Positions 32,712 to 41,474 of a DNA stretch of 42,432 nucleotides are shown in pieces. Under the pieces are notes generated by a model. That model had not been told where the DNA came from. It made no database searches and worked only from the letters and a program-made list of their open reading frames with translations. The stretch is from an uncultured Bacteroidota bacterium. Lineage in GTDB: Bacteria > Bacteroidota > Bacteroidia > Chitinophagales > Chitinophagaceae. Location of the stretch: assembly GCA_903926855.1 (NCBI GenBank), contig CAIYKV010000003.1, positions 1 to 42,432 on the forward strand, written 5' to 3'. Numbering within the stretch: position 1 is the stretch's first letter; every line of letters begins with the position of its first letter. Made by a program: the position numbers and the translations under genes.

Positions 32712-34157
32712 TTAGTCAACCACCCAGGTATCTTTACTGCCACCTCCCTGTGATGAATTCACTACCAATGAACCTTCTCTAAGTGCTACCCTGGTTAACC
32801 CGCCGGGTACAATCTCAATCCCTTTCGGCCCGCATAATGCATAGGGTCTCAGGTCAACATGTCTTGGTTGTAATTTTCCATCAAGCAAACAAGGCACTGT
32901 AGATAAATGAATAATCGGTTGTGCAATAAAATTCCTCGGATTGGCCAGTATCGCAGTTTTTGCTTTTTCCAACTGCTCTTTGGTAGAGCTATTACCCATC
33001 ACCATCCCATAACCACCCGATTGATTGGTTTCCTTGATCACCATATTGGTCATGTTCTCAAAAGTATATTGCCTTTCTTCCTCATTCTTCATCTGGTATG
33101 TGGGAACATTGGAAAGTATGGGTTCTTCATTCAAATAATACCGGATCATTTCCGGAACATACGCATACACAGCTTTATCATCAGCAACACCGTTACCCAG
33201 TGCGTTTACAATGGCCACATTTCCTTTCCGGTACGCACTCATCAAACCCGGAACACCCAAAGCACTATCGCTTCGAAAAACAAGCGGATCAAGAAATTCA
33301 TCGTCTACTCTTCTATAAATGACATCAACTTGTTGTAAACCCGCAGTGGTTTTCATATATACTTTCTGGTTATCTACCAGCAGGTCCCTTCCTTCCACTA
33401 ACTGGATACCCATTTGCCTGGCCAGGAAAGTATGCTCGAAATAAGCAGAATTGAAAACACCCGGAGTGAGTAATACTACCACCGGATTCTCAATTTGTCT
33501 GGGTGCCAATGCAATCAGGTTATCATGTAAAATCAGTGGATAATTATTGATCATCCGCACCTTATTTTGGGCAAGCAGATCAGGAAAGATGCGTTTGGTT
33601 ACTTCCCTGTTTTCCAGCATATAGGATACGCCGGATGGTGTGCGCAGGTTATCTTCCAGGATATAGAATTTACCGTTATCTCCTCGTATCAGGTCAATAC
33701 CGGCAATATGTACATAAATATCATAAGGTACCTGTATGCCAAATACTTCTCGGGTAAAATGGGGACAAGTAGCTACCAGTGCAGCAGGAACAATATTGTC
33801 TTTGATGATCTGCTGATCATTATATACATCTTTCAAAAAAAGATTTAGGGCGGTAAGTCTTTGCTTGATCCCTTTTTCAACATGCTCCCATTCCACCCCG
33901 GTGATAATGCGGGGAATGATATCAAAGGGAAAAATCCGCTCAATACCTTCATTGTCTGTATACACAGTGAACGTAATTCCCTGGCTCATAAAAAGTTCAC
34001 TGGCCAGTTTGTCTTTCTGCTCCAGATCGGTCAGTTTTAGTTTGCTGACGGTTTCTTAGATGGACTGGTACTGTTGCCGGACGGAAGCTTCGTCTTTCAT
34101 CTCGTCCCAGATATGAGACACAGTAGGGTATTGCTGGAAAAGGAAATCTCCATTCAT
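32712..34157 (-). CDS. circularly permuted type 2 ATP-grasp protein, interrupted by in-frame TAA at 34056-34058 (ORF track begins 33989)
   Basis: GITFTVYTDNEGIERIFPFDIIPRII, LEDNLRTPSGVSYMLENR, NALGNGVADDKAVYAYVP, SQGGGSKDTWV motifs; upstream in-frame MNGDFLFQQYPTVSHIWDEMKDEASVRQQYQSI*ETVSKLKLTDLEQKDKLASELF. Confidence 0.85.
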
Positions 34158-34292
34158 ATACAGGCAATTTGTAGGGTCAGATACAAATAAAAATGTTGCC
34201 ACCCGGTTTGGGCTAAGCAACAAGTACAAGTTAAGGGAAAAAATAATAAATCGAACAGGAATCAGGACAGGAATAAAAAAAAATATACCTAA

Positions 34293-34325
34293 TTTGATTA
34301 TGTATCGGAAACTTATGTATGTTTG
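34293..34325 (+). promoter_or_regulatory. Bacteroidetes-type promoter motif immediately upstream of the PadR gene
   Basis: TTTG (34293-34296), 21 nt, TATGTTTG (34318-34325). Confidence 0.5.
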
Positions 34326-34328
34326 GGT

Positions 34329-34661
34329 ATGAATAAATCCACTTTATATAAAGGTTGCCTGGAACCCATTATCATGCGGTTACTAAAAGATAATGGCCGA
34401 ATGTATGGATACCAGATTACCCAGATGGTGAAAGAGATTACCAAAGGAGAACTCCAAATTACCGAAGGCGCATTATATCCCTTATTGCATAAACTGGAAG
34501 AGCAGGGGATACTGGAAACCGAGCTGGAAAATGTAGGTAACCGGATACGTAAATACTATACCCTGACCAAGGCAGGAAAAAAGCAAACTTCGATGGCCAT
34601 GGAAGAGTTAAAGACTTTTATGCAAAGTCTTCAATTGATTGTCAACCCAAAATTAGCCTGA
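34329..34661 (+). CDS. PadR family transcriptional regulator
   Basis: MNKSTLYKGCLEPIIMRLLKDNGRMYGYQITQMVKE...LQITEGALYPLLHKLEEQGIL. Confidence 0.95.
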   Translation: MNKSTLYKGCLEPIIMRLLKDNGRMYGYQITQMVKEITKGELQITEGALYPLLHKLEEQGILETELENVGNRIRKYYTLTKAGKKQTSMAMEELKTFMQSLQLIVNPKLA

Positions 34662-34662
34662 T

Positions 34663-35385
34663 ATGCAGAAACAGGAACTATCAAAAGAGCAGATCGCTCA
34701 ATTATATCTATTCTGCGAAAAACACTATGTACGCTTTTATGATGTACAAGTGGAACTGGTGGACCATTTGGCGAATGCTATTGAAGAAAAAATGACAACA
34801 AACCCAAAGTTATCATTTGATGATGCATTAAATAGTGTGTATGCAGGATTTGGAGTTATGGGATTTTCAAAAGTTATATTTTCTAAGTCACAATTAGTCC
34901 ATCGTAAATGGAGAAAAATGCGTTGGCAGTATTTCTGTTCTTTTTTTACCTGGCCTAGAGCAATATTTAGTCTGTTATTAATTGCGCTTGTATTCTTTAT
35001 ACATTCATTTTTGAGTATTTCAAGTCAAAAAATAGTATTGCTAAGTCTTGCGGTACTCTTTCTGATCAAAGAAATAATAATCTCTAAACAATTTTTTAGT
35101 AGAAATAAGCAAGTAAAAGGTAAATTGTTAATGACGGTTAATGGTTATTTTTTTCCGGTTATGTCACGTATGTATTTTAATATGGTTATCAACTTTTATA
35201 TAGGAGGGGAGAGAATTTTTTATAAGACATGGTTCGGGCCCGAAGAATTCTTTTCGCAGGCATTGTTTTTCTTATCTGCTTTCACTCTTATAACCCTTTA
35301 TTTGCTTTCGCTTGCTTATCAATATGCAACTGAGAAAATTCTATCAGAAGCAGAAAGGCAATACCCTGAAGCATTTGCTCAATAA
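34663..35385 (+). CDS. hypothetical membrane protein, PadR-coupled
   Basis: Starts 2 nt after the PadR stop; soluble N-terminal YDVQVELVDHLANAIEEKM helix region then TM segments. Confidence 0.8.
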   Translation: MQKQELSKEQIAQLYLFCEKHYVRFYDVQVELVDHLANAIEEKMTTNPKLSFDDALNSVYAGFGVMGFSKVIFSKSQLVHRKWRKMRWQYFCSFFTWPRAIFSLLLIALVFFIHSFLSISSQKIVLLSLAVLFLIKEIIISKQFFSRNKQVKGKLLMTVNGYFFPVMSRMYFNMVINFYIGGERIFYKTWFGPEEFFSQALFFLSAFTLITLYLLSLAYQYATEKILSEAERQYPEAFAQ

Positions 35386-35425
35386 AAAATACCTGCTTGA
35401 AATCTATTCAAGCAGGTATTTTTTA
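35384..35425. terminator. bidirectional terminator
   Basis: AAAAAATACCTGCTTGAA ... TTCAAGCAGGTATTTTTT inverted repeat between convergent genes. Confidence 0.85.
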
Positions 35426-35454
35426 AAGAAAGTATAAACCGTTAAAGTAAAAAT

Positions 35455-37293
35455 CTATTTGAGGTTCAATTGAATCTGCAACTCCTCAAACTGCTTATCA
35501 TCAATCGTACTCGGCGCATCCAGCATTACATCCCTTCCGCTATTATTTTTAGGGAAAGCAATAAAATCGCGGATACTTTCACTACCACCCAGTATTGAGC
35601 AAAGTCTGTCAAACCCAAATGCGATACCACCATGCGGAGGCGCACCATATTCAAAAGCTCCCAATAAGAACCCGAATTTATGTAAAGCCTCTTCCTCACT
35701 CATACCCAAAGCCGCAAACATTTTCTCCTGTAGTTCTCTTTGATAGATACGAATAGAACCACCCCCAATTTCATTTCCATTCAATACCATATCATAGGCA
35801 TTTGCCTTAATATTGGCATAAGGATGTTCCAGGTATTTATCTGCCTGTTCAATCAAAGGATTATTGTTGATCATTACTGCAATATGATCAGGTTTCGGAG
35901 AAGTAAACGGATGGTGACGGGCCACCCAACGGTTATCATCCTCTGTATATTCAAATAATGGGAAATCCAATACCCATAATAATTTGAACTCATTCTCTTT
36001 TCTCAGTCCCAGTCTCTTACCCATTTCCAAACGTAACTCACTGGCTGCTTTACGGGTTCTTTCTTCGCGTCCGGCTAATATGAATACAAGGTCGCCTGCC
36101 TGCGCATCTGCCTTATCCGCAATCCCCTTTAATTTGTCTTCGGTAAAAAATTTGTCCACGCTGCTTTTGTAGCTACCATCCGCACTGCATTTGATATACA
36201 CCATTCCCTGCATACCAATCTGCGGACGTTTTACCCATTCTGTTAATTCATCAATCTGTTTGCGAGTATATTCACTGCAACCTGAAACAGCAATCGCCAC
36301 AACTGTTTCTGCATTATCAAATACAGAAAATCCACAATCGCCTATACCGATCAATGAACTTTGTAAATGCGCTATTTTATTCGGAAAACTGTGTAAAGGA
36401 AATTTCAGGTTGGCCAGTTTCATTCCAAAACGGATATCGGGTTTGTCATTTCCATACTGCCACATGGCTTCTTCCCAACTCATTCTTTCTATATACTCAG
36501 TATAGTCAATCCCCTTTACATCTTTAAAAATCCGTTTGATCAGGTTCTCAAACATCAACAGAATATCTTCCTGTTCTACAAACGACATCTCGCAATCAAT
36601 CTGGGTAAATTCCGGCTGTCTGTCAGCACGCAGATCCTCATCCCGAAAACATTTTACAATCTGGTAATAGCGATCATAGCCACTTACCATCAATAATTGT
36701 TTAAAAGTTTGGGGAGATTGTGGTAGTGCATAAAACTGACCAGCATTCATTCTGGAAGGCACTACAAAATCCCTCGCACCTTCCGGTGTTGATTTAATCA
36801 GGAAAGGCGTTTCAATATCCATGAACTGGTTCTCATGTAAATAATTTCTGGCAGACCTGTTTACAGCATATCGTAATTCCAGGTTTTTCTTTACCGCATT
36901 TCTGCGCAGATCCAGGAAACGATATTTCATTCTCAAATCATCACCTCCATCGGTATCGTCCTGTATGGTAAAAGGAGGGACTGCAGATTTATTGAGAATC
37001 TTATAAGAACTAACTGCGATTTCAATATCGCCGGTGCTGATATTCGGGTTTTTATTACTTCTTTCTGAAACAATTCCCGTGGCCTGAATGACAAATTCCC
37101 TGCCCAATGGAGCTGCGTCCAGTTCAGCATTCAGGTTTTCTCCAAATAATAATTGGGTAATGCCATAACGGTCCCTCAAGTCAACAAATGTAATAGCCCC
37201 GAATTTACGGATGGTTTGTACCCATCCCGCTAAGGTTACTTGTTTTGTAATGTCACCAATTTTCAATTCTCCACAGGTGTGCGAACGATACAT
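35455..37293 (-). CDS. aspS: aspartyl-tRNA synthetase
   Basis: [26 protein letters not shown] start; [46 protein letters not shown] motifs. Confidence 0.98.
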   Translation of the reverse strand: MYRSHTCGELKIGDITKQVTLAGWVQTIRKFGAITFVDLRDRYGITQLLFGENLNAELDAAPLGREFVIQATGIVSERSNKNPNISTGDIEIAVSSYKILNKSAVPPFTIQDDTDGGDDLRMKYRFLDLRRNAVKKNLELRYAVNRSARNYLHENQFMDIETPFLIKSTPEGARDFVVPSRMNAGQFYALPQSPQTFKQLLMVSGYDRYYQIVKCFRDEDLRADRQPEFTQIDCEMSFVEQEDILLMFENLIKRIFKDVKGIDYTEYIERMSWEEAMWQYGNDKPDIRFGMKLANLKFPLHSFPNKIAHLQSSLIGIGDCGFSVFDNAETVVAIAVSGCSEYTRKQIDELTEWVKRPQIGMQGMVYIKCSADGSYKSSVDKFFTEDKLKGIADKADAQAGDLVFILAGREERTRKAASELRLEMGKRLGLRKENEFKLLWVLDFPLFEYTEDDNRWVARHHPFTSPKPDHIAVMINNNPLIEQADKYLEHPYANIKANAYDMVLNGNEIGGGSIRIYQRELQEKMFAALGMSEEEALHKFGFLLGAFEYGAPPHGGIAFGFDRLCSILGGSESIRDFIAFPKNNSGRDVMLDAPSTIDDKQFEELQIQLNLK

Positions 37294-37456
37294 ACGATTT
37301 CTGATTGTAAATGTGAATCTGGAACACCCTTCATCAGTTTCTGGATGGTTTATGTTCCGGCGGCAAATATAAATGAATTGGCCCAAGCGGCTTTATTTGG
37401 ATCATTTTCGCATGGAAAAGGGCGAAAAACTCTGAATTTGGTTCATATTTGTATCT

Positions 37457-38599
37457 ATGACGAATCAGCCGGTTTCTAAAAAAGCCAACCGAATAGCGGT
37501 TGCCTGCTTTTTTTTCATTGCCGGAATCAGTTTTGCCAGCTGGGCAAGCCGTATCCCGGATATCAAAGCGAAACTACATTTAAGTGATGCAGCTTTGGGG
37601 GGCGTTTTATTTGCATTACCAGTGGGTTCTATGATCAGTTTACCCCTTTCAGGCTGGTTAGTAGCAAAATATGGCAGTAAACGCATGGTTACCATTGCTG
37701 TTACCTGTTATCCGCTCATTCTGATACTAATTGGCACTACCATAAGTATCTGGCAATTGGTTTCCGTATTATTAGTATTTGGATTATTTGGCAACCTCTG
37801 TAATATATCGGTAAATACGCAGGCTATAGGCGTGCAGGTATCATACGGTCGTTCTATCATGGCCACATTTCACGGCATTTGGAGTATGGCGGGTTTTACG
37901 GGTGCAGCTATTGGTACATTCCTGGTATCCAAAGACATCTCACCTGTATATCATTTTGCGATTATCTGGCTTGCCTGTCTTATTTTATTATTATCTGTTC
38001 AACGGTTTGCACTCGCAAAAGATCATGGACATGCGAGTCAACAGGTTTTTGTTAGACCAGATAATTCCTTAATGAAACTTGGACTGATCGCATTCAGCTG
38101 CATGGTATGCGAAGGAACCATGTTCGATTGGAGTGGGGTTTATTTCCAAAAAGTAGTCGTTGCGCCCAAAGAACTGATAACTCTTGGCTATGCTGCTTTT
38201 ATGGCAACCATGGCAAGTGGTAGGTTTATCGGAGACTTTATAGTTACCAGGTTCGGTAGCCGTAAAGTATTGGAAGGAAGTGGTATACTTATCACAACCG
38301 GATTATTGATATCTGTACTGTTTCCAACCATTATACTAGCCACAATCGGTTTTTTACTGGTTGGTTTTGGCGTATCCTCAGTAATCCCACTTGTTTATAG
38401 TGCAGCAGGAAAATCCAAAACCATGTCGCCCGGAATGGCCCTTGCAGCCGTATCCACTATCGGTTTTCTCGGATTCCTACTAGGCCCCCCATTAATCGGC
38501 CTGATCGCCCAGGCCTTCAGCCTCCGCTGGTCATTTTCCCTTATAGCGGTTTTAGGATTTGGGACTAGTTTGTTAGCGGCGAGAGTAAAAACTTTTTAA
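37457..38599 (+). CDS. MFS transporter
   Basis: 12-TM pattern; FASWASRIPDIKAKLHLSDAALGGVLFALPVGSM, GIWSMAGFTGAAIG. Confidence 0.9.
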   Translation: MTNQPVSKKANRIAVACFFFIAGISFASWASRIPDIKAKLHLSDAALGGVLFALPVGSMISLPLSGWLVAKYGSKRMVTIAVTCYPLILILIGTTISIWQLVSVLLVFGLFGNLCNISVNTQAIGVQVSYGRSIMATFHGIWSMAGFTGAAIGTFLVSKDISPVYHFAIIWLACLILLLSVQRFALAKDHGHASQQVFVRPDNSLMKLGLIAFSCMVCEGTMFDWSGVYFQKVVVAPKELITLGYAAFMATMASGRFIGDFIVTRFGSRKVLEGSGILITTGLLISVLFPTIILATIGFLLVGFGVSSVIPLVYSAAGKSKTMSPGMALAAVSTIGFLGFLLGPPLIGLIAQAFSLRWSFSLIAVLGFGTSLLAARVKTF

Positions 38600-38732
38600 T
38601 TTGAAAATTTGAAAATGTGGCAATTTGAAAATGAAAAAATGGGGTATGATTTCTATATTAGTATCACTTCATTTCTAATATGAAACACTGACAAAAAATT
38701 TTCAAATTTTCAAATTGCCACATTTTCAAATT
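38598..38732. repeat. REPIN-like inverted pair of TTTGAAAA-type repeat elements
   Basis: AATTTGAAAATGTGGCAATTTGAAAAT (38606-38632) and its exact reverse complement (38706-38732), 73-nt spacer containing an inner ATATTAG/CTAATAT inverted repeat. Confidence 0.85.
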
Positions 38733-39861
38733 AAATAATTACATGTGGCACAAACCTGCTCACATTATCAGTAATTAAACTATCTGATTCTCTAATACCC
38801 ATGCCTGCCGGTTGTTGCCCGATTACCCAGCTGCCGATTACAGGATAATGATTAGAGTAATTGGGAAGGGTAAATAGATCCTGGTAGATATATCCTTCTG
38901 CTCCATAACTTCCTTCTGTTTTCTGGAGAGAAATATTTTTCATGACCATATCAATATTGGCACCTTCTCGGGAGAGGATGGGTTTCTTGACATAGTCGGT
39001 TAATTTACCTTCTTCAAAATACGCAGGTAATAGATAAGGACAATCCGGGAATAATTTCCATAGTATGGGTAAGATGGCTTTATTGGATAAGATGATTTTC
39101 CAGGCAGGTTCTATCCAAAAAGCCTGGTTAACATCATTCGGAATATTTTTTCCAAAATCATCATTTACCAGCCATTCCCAGGGATAGAGTTTGAAAATAT
39201 TTTTTACAGGTTGATCTTCCAGATCAAGAAACTGGTTATTGGCCGAATCCCAACCAATATCATCTATAAACAGGAGTTTTGTTTCAAGTCCTGCCTGTAT
39301 AGCGCAATCCCGCATATACTCGGTATTGGTAAGGTCTTCCAACGTTTCTTTCAGGCAACTAAAATGAACCGCGCCTGCATGTAAGTAATTCTGTAAGTAT
39401 TTCCAATAAGCAATCAGTTTTTCATGAATACTATTGAATTGATCCTTTGTGTTATCAAAATCCTGTAACCAGAACCATTGTACAATGCCCGCTTCATATA
39501 GACTGGTAGGGGTGTCGGCGTTGAATTCCAGAAGTTTTACCTGCCCGTTTTTATAACAGAGATCAAATCGCCCATAAATAGCCGGGTGATCATTGTTCCA
39601 GCTATTTTCTATTTGTGGTATTACCCATTCAGGGATACCAAATTTGGAATACAGGTTATTATCAATTACATGCTGAACAGCCCCCAGACAAAGATCCCAG
39701 AGTTCGGCGGTGGCTTTTTCAATAAACAGAATTTCCTTCATTTCCATTTCATAATAAACAGACTCATCCCAATACGGAACGGTTGTGGTATGAAATCCAA
39801 AACCCAAAGCTTCTACTGCCGATTGCCAGTTATTCCTGGGGGCAGTGGTTATTCTTTTCAT
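38731..39861 (-). CDS. glutathionylspermidine synthase-like ATP-grasp protein (YgiC-like)
   Basis: GFHTTTVPYWDESVYYEMEM, HPAIYGRFDLCYKNGQVKLLEFNADTPTSLYEAGIVQWFWLQD, REGANIDMV, PVIGSWVIGQQPAGMGIRES. Confidence 0.92.
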   Translation of the reverse strand: MKRITTAPRNNWQSAVEALGFGFHTTTVPYWDESVYYEMEMKEILFIEKATAELWDLCLGAVQHVIDNNLYSKFGIPEWVIPQIENSWNNDHPAIYGRFDLCYKNGQVKLLEFNADTPTSLYEAGIVQWFWLQDFDNTKDQFNSIHEKLIAYWKYLQNYLHAGAVHFSCLKETLEDLTNTEYMRDCAIQAGLETKLLFIDDIGWDSANNQFLDLEDQPVKNIFKLYPWEWLVNDDFGKNIPNDVNQAFWIEPAWKIILSNKAILPILWKLFPDCPYLLPAYFEEGKLTDYVKKPILSREGANIDMVMKNISLQKTEGSYGAEGYIYQDLFTLPNYSNHYPVIGSWVIGQQPAGMGIRESDSLITDNVSRFVPHVII

Positions 39862-39911
39862 GCGATACTTTCATTAAGACATCAATTAAATAATAGGGGA
39901 ACTTAGTGTAT

Positions 39912-40256
39912 CTAACTGCTTACGCTAAAACCACTTCTTCCGAATCCGCCACGACTCACCGCCGTTTTGAATCCATTGGTACCCAGGTTTGAGAAAGCAC
40001 TGATTCCACCCGAATAGTATCCGGCTCTTTGGTAACCGCCATTATAATAATTACCATAGGGTCTGAAAGCATAGTACCAGAGAAGGGCATTACCCATGCC
40101 GCCGCCACCATAATAATGATGAACCGTTGTATATGGTGCAGTGGTATCACTTCTTAAGTGTACCTGGTTATTTTCTTCCCAATCTTTTTTCGGTGTATTA
40201 CAGGCAGCCAACGCTGCGGTGATTAATACCAGTTCAATATATTTGGATTTTTTCAT
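39912..40256 (-). CDS. small lipoprotein, Gly/Tyr-rich, C-terminal SRGGFGRSG (YgiB/DUF1190-like by position and tail motif)
   Basis: Lipobox LAAC; YYGGGGMGNALLWYY; ends TAVSRGGFGRSGFSVSS; directly upstream of the YgiC-like gene. Confidence 0.7.
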   Translation of the reverse strand: MKKSKYIELVLITAALAACNTPKKDWEENNQVHLRSDTTAPYTTVHHYYGGGGMGNALLWYYAFRPYGNYYNGGYQRAGYYSGGISAFSNLGTNGFKTAVSRGGFGRSGFSVSS

Positions 40257-40268
40257 CTGTTCTGTGTT

Positions 40269-40598
40269 TTACTTTACTGTGATAAAAATCTCATAATCTT
40301 TTTTCACATGCACATTTTTGGTATCTCCATCTGCATTTTCTGCAGTTGCATTTATTTTTCCCAGAGAGGGTAATGTATCTCTGTAAAAAATAGTTTTTAC
40401 TTCATGGTTATCAGCCCAAACTTTATGCGATGTGATTAATACATCGTGCAGACTATCCAGGTGTTCAACCTGAACAGCTGTTTCAATCGATCCTGATTTA
40501 TTGACTGTTTGTGTAATGTCTTCATTCTGCTTGTCTTCGCAGGAAAAAAGAAAAAATAAAGCGGCGGCTCCCAGTATCGCTAAAACGATAGGTTTCAT
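40269..40598 (-). CDS. hypothetical lipoprotein
   Basis: MKPIVLAILGAAALFFLFSCEDK lipobox; 13 bp upstream of the next gene. Confidence 0.75.
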   Translation of the reverse strand: MKPIVLAILGAAALFFLFSCEDKQNEDITQTVNKSGSIETAVQVEHLDSLHDVLITSHKVWADNHEVKTIFYRDTLPSLGKINATAENADGDTKNVHVKKDYEIFITVK

Positions 40599-40719
40599 GT
40601 GTATATTCATAAATAGGTAATTTCAAAATGGTTAATACGGTTCCGTTGCCGCTTATTTGCGGATGACTGAAAGATAAATATTATCGTGAATGTAATCAGA
40701 ATACCCGAAGGTAATTTCA

Positions 40720-40905
40720 GTGATCACGATTAACGGAAAATATCTTTATCTGAATGTTTACGGAACAAAAGGGTTAAAAGCCCGGTGGTTTAATATGCTG
40801 GCGAAAACGAAAGAGCAGGTAGTCGAGCAAAAGGTTCATATTACATGGGAGCGAGGCTCCATTTACTTTGATCCCATAAAGATATATCTATCGGCAGCGC
40901 ATTAA
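40720..40905 (+). CDS. possible small hypothetical protein (GTG start)
   Basis: 61-codon ORF only; no recognised motif. Confidence 0.25.
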   Translation: MITINGKYLYLNVYGTKGLKARWFNMLAKTKEQVVEQKVHITWERGSIYFDPIKIYLSAAH

Positions 40906-40997
40906 AAAGGCGAACAGGGTTAAACGGGACTTGCGGTTTCACAAGTGGTAAAAGCTATCTGATGAGCGGTAAAATCAAGAATTTTTGCGATCTTTTG

Positions 40998-41414
40998 CTA
41001 CATGGTTTCAAGTTCGTTCTTATGTAAGGGCTTCCAGTATACATAATAGAAGGCCAGAATCAGTAAACCTATGCCAAAAGGGATAATAGCCAGGTGTTTA
41101 TAGGTATAATGCGTGAACAAAGGCTTTGTATCAAAACCGGCAAATTCACTAATCATCCAATAGGAGTTGGCACTGATCCAGATGGTTATTGCAACATTGT
41201 GGCATAGTTCAGAAACAAATTGTCGGGTTCTCCAGGCTATTACAATTGAAATAATCAGTGTAGGAAAAATCATGGCAATACCCAATGGTCGCCAAACCAT
41301 ACACCAGGAGATATCCTTAAGCAACCAGAAAACAATATGTAGATTTTCCATTTTACGGTAACTAAGCGGAATGCTATAAGCCGTTTCTGAAGGGGCGGTT
41401 GGTTTTGTGGCCAT
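40998..41414 (-). CDS. hypothetical membrane protein
   Basis: 138-aa ORF with four hydrophobic segments. Confidence 0.7.
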   Translation of the reverse strand: MATKPTAPSETAYSIPLSYRKMENLHIVFWLLKDISWCMVWRPLGIAMIFPTLIISIVIAWRTRQFVSELCHNVAITIWISANSYWMISEFAGFDTKPLFTHYTYKHLAIIPFGIGLLILAFYYVYWKPLHKNELETM

Positions 41415-41474
41415 GATGATGATTTAGTAGCTGGTTAATGTGAGATAATCAACTGACTAAAAATAAGGAAAACA

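Noticed and set aside
32907-33338. 143-aa plus-strand ORF opposite the ATP-grasp gene
   Set aside because: Antisense to conserved coding sequence; composition typical of shadow ORFs.
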